Shown: one piece after another, positions 1 through 6,591 of the stretch | Numbering within the stretch: the first letter of the stretch is position 1 | Layout of the letters: every line of letters begins with the position of its first letter | Assembly: GCA_009936765.1 (NCBI GenBank) | Contig: JAACDL010000215.1 | Coordinates: 1-6,591, forward strand | Origin: Methanobacteriota archaeon | GTDB lineage: Archaea; Thermoplasmatota; Poseidoniia; Poseidoniales; Poseidoniaceae | Direction of reading: 5' to 3' | DNA length: 6,591 nt | The notes under the pieces: model-generated | What the model was told of the DNA's origin: nothing | Databases searched by the model: none | What the model saw: the letters and a program-made list of their open reading frames with translations, nothing else | Made by a program: the position numbers and the translations under genes

Positions 1-3000
1 TACTGCATAGTACCGATGAATCTTGTTTCAAGAACTACAGGTCCAAGTTCTGCATCTGCAGGCACTGGATGGACTGCATTGAATGAACCATCAGCAGTTG
101 TTGTAACATTGGTCAGGAAAACTCCGCCAAGCCAGATTTCTATTGTTTCACCCTCTAGAGGGTTGTCAACAATATCTAGAAGTCTTCCTTGAACTGTCAA
201 AGTATCTTCTCTGTCTACTTGTCCACCAGTAGTCAGGAGTAGTATCTTGGTAGGTACTGCAACTGTGAAATTCACAGATGAGGAACTAGGCTTGTAGAAG
301 TCAGGGTTAGCACTGTCTCCTTCGCCAATCGGATTGACCCAATCTCTTCCTCCTGTGAAACTAATCTGAATATTATGCAGACCTGCCTCGATACTTTCCG
401 GAGAGGTCCATGCGAACATATACTTGCCATCTGAAGCATTGGATTGAACGCTCGAGACTGGAACTCCATCTATCAAAAGATAGACTACTGCTATTGAATC
501 GACTCCATCAATCTGTAAAGGAGAGCCTAAATCATCTAGCAATGTTCCGTTAACATACAGAACATCACCTGCAGTGATTCCAGATGAACTTTCATCGATA
601 GTGATCTCAGTATTCGCTAGTACGATGAATATGACATCTGTTGTGTCTCCAATTAGTCCAGTAGTACCTGCAGTTCCAACGAACTCAGCCTCCAAATCAT
701 GGAAACCGACAGACAATGTTGTAGGTACGGTTAGATTAACATCAACAATTCCTGATGCATCAGTTGTTCCAGTAATGGTAACTGGAGTCCCATTAAGTGA
801 AACTGTTACTTGAACTCCAACGACTGGAGCCCCTGTGTTATCGAACAATTGTAGTCTAGCATTGACATCATCACCACGATCAGTACGGTCGTTAAGTGAT
901 GGTTGGTCCACCCCATCTAAGGATGGTGATACGAATGTCAGAGTAGTAAACCCTCTACTGTCAAAGGATTGATTCGCACTTGAACCAGAGTAATAATTCA
1001 CAGATGGGATATACTGAGCTTCAGCAATGTGAGTTCCTGCACTGAATGAGGAACCAAGCATAATGCTGCCAGACCAAGTGCCATTTGCCAAAATTTGTAC
1101 ATTGGATTGGGTGAAGCCCGTCGCCTGGTCATCGATTGTAAACAACACGCTCGCTGTTAATGGAGCTCCATTCCTCAATTGAAGAGCGCTGCCATTATCA
1201 CTTGCGATTGAACCACTGATTGTGAACGATTCACCTGCAACAGGATTGGCTACTATAGCATCAACTACCATAATCGTGGTAGAACGAATTGTAACCGTGG
1301 ATAGATTTGTTTGAGTAGACAACAGATCAGTAGTTCCGTTGTACATCATTGAAATCGTAATCATGCCCAATGGCTGATCAAATGGTATTGCGTAAGAGAA
1401 ATTGGCTCTGCCTTGAGCATCTGTAATGTTAGATGCTAGCCAAGTTGCATCGAAAATGGCACCGATACTGAACCCTTCTAGAGGTTGGAACATGTCAGAT
1501 GATTCAACCATCTGTAAAGACATGTTCACTGTTTCACCACGGTTCACAATCATTGGATTCAAAGGTTGAACATTCTCGAATAGAGTAACCCCTTGAACTA
1601 GAATCGAATGATTACTAGAATCTGTTAGATAGAACGGAGAAGAATCTTCAACTATTGAGATTATGAATGTTCTTGGCCCTCTCAATGTACCATTACTTAG
1701 AACATCTGTGGGAACAGATAGGTTGAAACTTCCATTCACTGAAGTGAATACACCGTTGACTAATTTCTCATCAGGGTTGTCCAACCAGAACATTTCTAAT
1801 GCGACTGCTGAAGTAAGGTTTCTGCTAGCATTATCACCATCTTCAACTTGGCCTACAACTTGGAAATTAAATCCGGCAGTAACTGTTGAAGGGATTGAAT
1901 CACCTCTCAGATTAGATTCGACCTGAACTGTTACGTTGATATCTGTAAAGTTGCCTCTGTGCCTAGTTGCACCACTTGTCTTAGCAGACAAGAGATCGTC
2001 TACAACTTCCATCCTTAGGACATAACGACCAGGATCAACACCAGATACTGTCCAAGAAAATGTTGCATTTCCTTCTGCATCTGTAAGGGCATTTCCGATT
2101 GAGATATTAGCGCCACCATAATCAATAATGTAATCTACTTGTGCGCCTGAAACATTTGAGCCATCTGCAACATCAGTAACTCTGACGTTGAAATCCACGT
2201 TTGTGCTCATGACAGCAATTAGATCCCGCGAACCATCTTCTGGTGGAGATACTACAACATCCGACTCTATTCCCCAAGTTGTTGAAGGCATTTGTGGCAA
2301 TGCAGGAGGTACGGCTGTTGGCACCCATTCAAAGTATGCGCCGCCCTCTTGAGAAACTGATGCGAAATCAGACATTATCTCTACATCATATACTCCTGAT
2401 GGGAAGTTGTTAGGAGCCGCGATAGAGATATTGTAACTACCTGTGCTGTTATTCAACATACCCTGACCGATTTCCACAGTTCCAAATGGAGTTATCAATT
2501 GTGCAATTACTAAAGAATCATTGGCTAGAATTGCACCACCATGAACTGCATCAGTAAAGTCACCTACAATCCAAGTAGTGTTACCAAGATAGGTCCAGTC
2601 ATCAATAATTGAAACTGTGATATCAACAGTACCCATAATTCTCAATAGTGAATTATTGGTTGATGCCATGAAGTATTCATTTCCTCCAAAAGATATGTCG
2701 AATACGTAATCTCCTGCGAAGAGATTAGCGTCTGTTGAGAACGTTGGAGAAATCGTGCTAGATTCAGGATTAATGGTGGTATTCACCGTTGAACCATTGA
2801 AATCCAAGGTGAAAGTTCCAGTCAGGTTTAGTTCAAATGAACCTCCTAAATGATCTGTAACCACTACAATAAGTCCAACATCTGTCCCTCTAATTTGCGG
2901 TAATGCCTGCAGTTCTAAGAATAATATTCCTTGTAAGAACCAATCTGTTCCCGATGTGTTTAACGAATCTGTAGCCTCAAGGCTGTCAGGATAGAATACT

Positions 3001-6000
3001 AACTCAAGTTCAACATCTCCAGCTTTAACAGTAGTATTGTTGTAATCAAGGAAATGACTAATCGAGAATGCACCGTTTACTGATTTATTGAATAATTCAA
3101 CAAAAGTTCCTCCACCATTCAGTTCTCGCATTCCGAATGAAAGATTCCCAGAAAGGGCTGATGGAGTTGCACCAAAGGACTGTGCGGTACCGTTGATGTA
3201 AACCAGTTGATCGATTTGCATTATGGAATTATCTACACCTGGCCCTTCGATAACCGCCGTCAAATTAGGAGCATCTCGGATATCCATGGTAATTGAGTGA
3301 GTTGTTGGGCGTAAATGGAATTGAGGACCACCTACTGCTTGCGAGCTATCTTGCCAACCACTGAAACCAAGTGTCGCTGAAAGATTTGTCTTGACTTCCA
3401 ATTCATCCAGTGTGACATTGATCGACCAAACTCCACCTGGTCCAACTGTTCCTGAGAGATTGGTTGCTCCATCTTCTGAAGATATGAAATCTAACCAGAC
3501 ATTCAATTCACCAAGACTATCCGCACCTAATGTTTCATTGCTTAAGAATAGTAAATCACCAGTCAACACAGTAGTAGCCCCTGCTCCAAGGATAGGACTA
3601 TCCACTGGCCCAGGTTCACTGTGAGTCAAGTTGGAATCGTCAGTCATGTTAATGAAAACGCCCAAATCAATACCATCGTTGGAGACATAGCCACTTTGTA
3701 GATGTTCAATGACAATACTAGCATAACCTGGTTGTACAGGAGTTTCTAACGAGCCATTGATGCTGAAATTACCATTGGAGTCAGTTTCAATGGAACCGAA
3801 AAGGTTTCCAGGAACTGCAGCACTTCCTGGAACATTATTTACATCTCCCGAATTTACTACGAAACCACGGATTGTGATATCTGGTATTGCAGTTGCATTC
3901 TCAGTGTATTGTAAAGTTCCAGTAACAACAACCTCTGCTGAACCTCCGCGGTCATAATTTGTCGGAGACCATGTAAGATTGACTATTTCGATAGCCTCGG
4001 GCTCAGGACAAGCATCAAACGGCACCCATCCTAAGTCGTCGCCACCGCTTCCAGCACTCATCTGAAGACGCACTTCGCCCCATTGACCCAGATTACCGCC
4101 ATATATTTCGTAACCATTTCCGGTCCACGAACCATCACGATAACCGGTGACGAATCGGGTAGGTAATCCTGCAATTCTCGCCATCGTAACGAAAACTGTA
4201 GTGAATTCAGAACATGTTCCTTCTTTTGCAATACTCAGTAATTCAACAGATATATCTGCTTCAGCAGGGGTTCCACTACCATTGTAATTCCTTTTGAAAT
4301 CATAAGAAGCGTTTCCGTCTCTAAGGAAAGTAGCGATCGCTTCAGCCTTCGAATAAGCGTCTGTAGCACCAGCTGAACTAATTACATCGTTTGTAATATT
4401 CATAACCACTGATTCTGGCAGGCTAGTGTTAGAGAACTCTTCAGGAACTATTAGTTCGTAAGAAGAGTTCGTACCTGCAATAGTGTTAGCTGAAATTGTA
4501 TCCCAGTCATACCAATATTCGTACTGCTCCAACCAGATAGCGTCTAGAACTCCCGAATCTATCTCGTAAGTGTGAGTGTCATTTGTCCTAGTAACTGCTA
4601 CTTGGGAATCTGACCAAAACGTGATATTGAATTGATATGCAGGTAGTGGCACAACTCCCGAAAAGAGAGGGTTTGCGAATGCGATATTCCATGCCACGGT
4701 ATCATTTGCATAATTTGAACTAGCCAAATTTGTGTTATTTGTGTAAGGAATTGTAATGGCCGCAGCTGGATGTGAATCTGTTTCTAATCCGTAAGCAGCA
4801 CCTGTATAGAAATCGTAGGTCTGTAATCTCCATAGATGTTGACGGTTGAGGTCAACTACACCGCTGGTGTTGTTAGCCCAGAAAATAACTTCATTCTGCA
4901 CTACGTCATCTGAAGGGTTGAAAGGATCGAATGGTGAACCTACACAATTGGTGAACCAAAATTGTTGTGGGCATTCATCACCGTCCATCATTCCCCCACC
5001 ATCTGTGTCAGGGTTTCTCCAGTCAGTTCCGGTTTGGTTTTCAACCGCATCAGGGATACGGTCTCCATCGAAGTCTTCAGGCAGAAGGTCATCAGTCGGA
5101 TCACTTTCAGGGTTCGAAGAGTCGAAATACTCTTGCTTATCATTAACGCCGCCAGCATCTGTATCTAAGTTATTGTCATCAGTAACCCAAATATCTTGAC
5201 TGCCGTTTGTAATTCCGATCCATGAATTATCACAACCAGTAGTGGTCTCGAAATAGTTGTTCAATCCATCTCCGTCATCGTCTAAGGTATTGTCACAAGG
5301 TTGTAATGGATCTGTATCGACATTTACTTCATCATAGTCATTGACTCCATCTGAGTCTGAATCGGCTAGTGTTGGGTTTGAAAAATACCCATATATCCCG
5401 AGTGTCTCCTCCCAGTCTGCTAGTCCATCTCCATCAGAGTCTGAATAATCGTCGTCACAATATGTAGGGAATGAACCACCAGAAATATCGTGGCACCATG
5501 AATTGTTACGGCTCTCAATATCTGTAACTCCGGCAGGAGGTTGAACGAATACGCCTTGGAGGACCCCATTTAATTCACCACCATAAGAGAACTGAGTATA
5601 TGTTCCTGAATTATTGTAGTAAGCAATTCCACCACTTGGGCTGAATCCTGAACCACTAGCAACAGTCAATTGGCTTGAACCTGAACTGTATGAAACGATT
5701 GTAGTCGAAAACTGGATCAATGAATCACAAGGATCTGTACCATGTGAAGCGTTAGCTTCGTCTCCATCATTTACTCCACCGAAATCCGTATCAGCTACAT
5801 TCCAAAGCGTACATGACAAGTTTTCTTGCCAATTCTCAAGACCGTCATTATCGAAATCTCCTGAATCTTCACGCCTTGTAGGGTCGGTTTCATTGGAATC
5901 TACGATTCCATTTCCATTAGTATCTTCATCACCATCGTCGAAAGCATCGTCATCTGTGTTATTGTCACGTGGGTCACTAGGTTGTGCGGGGAATCCATAT

Positions 6001-6591
6001 TGGCCGTTTACTTCTACTCCATCGTTTATCCCATCGCCGTCAGTATCAACATTGGTAGGGTCAGTAAGTAAGGTCAAAGCCTCATGAGAGTCGTTTAATC
6101 CGTCATTATCGGTATCTGGGTCAAGAGGTAAAGTGGATGTAACACCATCAGTTTCGGCTGTTAGTGTTGCACAACCACCTGGCCCAATTCCTAGATGAGG
6201 CGAACATGGAGTTGTGGTTTCTGTGAATGAACCTGTTGGGCCAGGCCTGTAACAAGGCTGCCCGCCACAAGTTGTGGTCCAGGATGGGTTGATGTATTCA
6301 AAGATGTTAATCAGGCCATCACCATCTGGGTCACCGTTTGAACCATCTGCATTGGATGCAGAGGTTGCATTGAGGCCGTTAGATGCTTCCCATCCATCCG
6401 GCATTCCATCTCCATCAGTGTCCCAGCCCATTGGGTCTTCGTCAATTAGTCCGTCTCCGTCATCATCATCTGATGAACAATCAGCGTCACCGTCAAAGTC
6501 ATTATCTGCAGAATCAACCATGCCATCCTTGTCATTATCAATTCCATCTGTACAGATGTTTCCAACTGGGTCTTCATCACATAGAATTACA
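1..6591 (-). CDS. Giant multidomain surface protein (TSP3-like repeats, transglutaminase-like core, Ig-like array), partial at both ends
   Basis: One minus-strand frame (codons with high coordinate 6590, 6587 and so on) stays open for 2196 codons and gives coherent protein throughout, so I see no frameshift or decay. Start and stop lie outside the window, so signal peptide, anchor and full length are unknown. Domains in order: TSP3-like Ca2+-binding repeats (residues 1-562, with a beta insert at 291-359), a TgpA-like beta segment (563-727), a transglutaminase-like core (728-864), then about 12 Ig-like beta-sandwich units (867-2196). Composition is acidic with only 13 lysines and many N-X-S/T sequons; no hydrophobic stretch long enough for a membrane helix is visible. 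The inferred role is a secreted or cell-surface structural or adhesive protein in a marine archaeon or bacterium. The enzymatic role is doubtful because the core lacks a catalytic histidine. No neighbouring gene is visible, so operon context and regulation cannot be judged. Confidence 0.96.
3..3992 (-). repeat. Array of about 12 divergent Ig-like / carboxypeptidase-regulatory-like beta-sandwich units (residues 867-2196)
   Basis: About 1330 residues of alternating beta-strand sequence with recurring elements: an opening G-x-x-V/F-x-V-x-G strand, a T-D-A-x-G-x-A/V-x-[FV] turn (for example TDAEGNATF, TDAQGRANF, TDASGIVDV, TADGSFNAV), and a closing A-G-x-[HY]-x-[IL] strand. My approximate unit boundaries are 3992-3636, 3635-3273, 3272-2904, 2903-2601, 2600-2277, 2276-1914, 1913-1566, 1565-1245, 1244-913, 912-579, 578-219 and 218-3 (cut by the window edge). 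The array has no cysteine and about 50 N-X-S/T sequons. Copies differ strongly from one another, so the duplications are old. Such arrays usually act as stalks or adhesive arms on the cell surface. Unit boundaries are by eye and may shift by 10-20 residues. Confidence 0.8.
3999..4409 (-). other. Transglutaminase-like (papain-fold) core, probable loss of catalytic His (residues 728-864)
   Basis: The core begins with a helix (TDAYSKAEAIATFLRDG) and continues with KEGTCSEFTTVFVTMARIAGLPTRFVTGYRDG, split here as KEGTCSEFTTVF and VTMARIAGLPTRFVTGY. This matches the family signature G-x-C-x-x-F-(x)n-R-x-x-G-[IL]-P-x-R-x-V-x-G-Y. Cys793 (codon 4214-4212) sits at the nucleophile position, and Asp859 in GWVPFDACP (codon 4016-4014) at the Asp position. 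The stretch that normally reads H-A-W-x-E-V reads G-Q-W-G-E-V (residues 835-840, codons 4088-4071). No histidine occurs anywhere in residues 728-864. Family members use a Cys-His-Asp triad for transamidation or peptide hydrolysis, so this copy is probably inactive or altered, perhaps binding peptides. The fold assignment is strong; the activity is unknown. Confidence 0.88.
4410..4904 (-). other. TgpA/DUF3488-like beta segment preceding the transglutaminase core (residues 563-727)
   Basis: The segment contains HLWRLQTYDFYTG (W at residue 587), close to the Y-W-R-x-x-T-Y-D-x-Y-x-G motif found ahead of the core in TgpA-type transglutaminase-like proteins. Further on are a PLPAYQF stretch, matching the family's Pro-rich 'PLP' strand, and an aromatic run (WLEQYEYWYDWD). 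A SYELIVPEEF...SLPESV stretch then leads into the helix before the core. In bacterial TgpA proteins this part lies outside the membrane and the polypeptide also carries several transmembrane helices; none is seen here. The segment therefore looks like the extracytoplasmic part of such a protein built into a soluble, secreted architecture. The assignment is by motif order and appearance only. Confidence 0.6.
4905..5513 (-). repeat. TSP3-like calcium-binding repeat array, second block (residues 360-562)
   Basis: The Asp-rich repeats resume after the beta insert. Recognisable loops are DSDGDGLAD (residues 384-392, followed by WEE), DSDSDGVND, DDDGDGLNN (followed by YFE), DTDAGGVND (476-484), DFDGDRIPD and DTDGGGMMD (528-536, followed by GDE). 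Six cysteines occur here (WC, YC, PC, GC, EC, NC contexts) and several lie in the linkers between loops, as in TSP3 domains where disulfides brace the Ca2+-binding wire. The block ends in an N-P-S-D-D linker leading into the aromatic-rich segment ahead of the transglutaminase core. Two loops here have Gly instead of Asp at the fifth loop position, which may weaken their Ca2+ sites. Confidence 0.9.
5514..5720 (-). other. Small beta module inserted in the TSP3 array (residues 291-359)
   Basis: Between two TSP3 blocks lies about 69 residues rich in Ser, Gly, Tyr and Val with very few acidic residues. It has the pattern TVSYSSGSSQLTVAS, then GSGFSPSGGIAYY, then a FSYGG...LQGVFV ending. The order 'short strand, S-G-x-G-F-x-x-x-G, strand, F/I-x-Y-x-G, L-x-G-V' resembles a short beta module that recurs in phage tail and other surface proteins (typically AGFPxxG ... 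ISYTG ... LTGV). I make that match by eye only. It is flanked by DPCDS and by SWCHD/TYCDD, whose cysteines could pin the module to the rod. It is in frame and not a separate gene. Confidence 0.55.
5721..6590 (-). repeat. TSP3-like calcium-binding repeat array, first block (residues 1-290)
   Basis: This block is dominated by Asp-rich D-x-D-x-D-G loops, the signature of thrombospondin type-3 / dockerin-like calcium-binding repeats. Clear copies include DNDKDG (residues 18-23), DTDGDGMPD (57-65), DPDGDGLIN (87-95), DTDNDGLND (159-167), DTDGDGIND (182-190), DTNGNGIVD (223-231) and DFDNDGLEN (245-253). Most are followed by an acidic or aromatic residue, as is usual (GWE, SHE, GVE, WQE). The side chains are expected to bind Ca2+ and rigidify the chain. 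Spacing is irregular: a long Cys-containing loop (108-140) separates two groups. The array may extend beyond base 6591, since the frame is open there and the first residues are already acidic. The family-level call is confident; the exact number of functional Ca2+ sites is not determined. Confidence 0.9.

Noticed and set aside
272..469. Minus-strand 65-codon open frame
   Set aside because: It is out of frame with the giant gene, which reads as coherent beta-sandwich sequence through the same bases.
1265..1282. Inverted repeat CTACCA / TGGTAG with a 6-base loop
   Set aside because: The arms are only 6 bp, it lies inside the coding frame (T-T-I-M-V-V strand) and has no T-tract, so a terminator or regulatory hairpin is not supported.
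4846..5199. Plus-strand open frame of 117 codons
   Set aside because: It lies antisense to the well-formed TSP3-to-TgpA-like part of the giant gene, its translation is a Ser/Pro-rich low-information sequence, and no ribosome binding site or domain is apparent.
574..6087. Other plus-strand open frames of 64-87 codons (574-813, 1663-1926, 3391-3624, 3757-3957, 4962-5168, 5893-6087)
   Set aside because: All are antisense to the giant gene and their translations show no recognisable motif; they follow from the reverse complement of its codon use.
4905..6590. Repeated TCCATCTCCATC-type strings (for example 5424-5435 and 6405-6416) as a possible CRISPR or DNA satellite
   Set aside because: Spacing is irregular and the repeats encode the D-G-D-G core of the TSP3 loops in frame; they reflect protein-level repetition.
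1..6591. Promoter, ribosome binding site or operon boundary
   Set aside because: The coding frame covers the entire window, so there is no intergenic sequence in which to place such sites.

Overview
The window is the interior of one very large protein-coding gene on the minus strand. The reverse complement reads as one open frame from base 6590 to base 3 (2196 complete codons) with no in-frame stop. Neither the start codon nor the stop codon is inside the window. No other gene, RNA gene, promoter, terminator, mobile element or CRISPR array can be supported. Residue numbers below are local: residue 1 is the codon at 6590-6588.

Layout, N- to C-terminal (high to low coordinates). Residues 1-562 (6590-4905) form an Asp-rich array of thrombospondin type-3-like (TSP3-like) calcium-binding motifs, interrupted at 291-359 by a small non-TSP3 beta module. 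Residues 563-727 (4904-4410) form a beta-rich, aromatic-rich segment resembling the region ahead of the transglutaminase core in TgpA/DUF3488-type proteins. Residues 728-864 (4409-3999) form a transglutaminase-like core. It keeps the nucleophile-position Cys and the Asp but has no histidine. Residues 867-2196 (3992-3) hold about 12 divergent beta-sandwich (Ig-like / carboxypeptidase-regulatory-like) units of roughly 100-125 residues. The last unit is cut by the window edge.

The likely role is structural: a giant secreted or cell-surface protein with a Ca2+-stiffened rod, a papain-fold module that may bind rather than catalyse, and a long flexible stalk of beta-domains. The protein has only 13 lysines, many Asn-X-Ser/Thr sequons, and 17 cysteines that all lie before residue 862. 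This fits an extracellular location, but the ends that would carry a signal peptide or an anchor are missing.

Organism: I infer a marine planktonic archaeon of the Marine Group II (Poseidoniales) type, or a similar marine microbe. The basis is the acidic, lysine-poor composition, the moderate AT lean and the style of the giant TSP3/Ig-like surface protein. This rests on general resemblance, not on a marker gene; a marine bacterium with a large adhesin is the main alternative.
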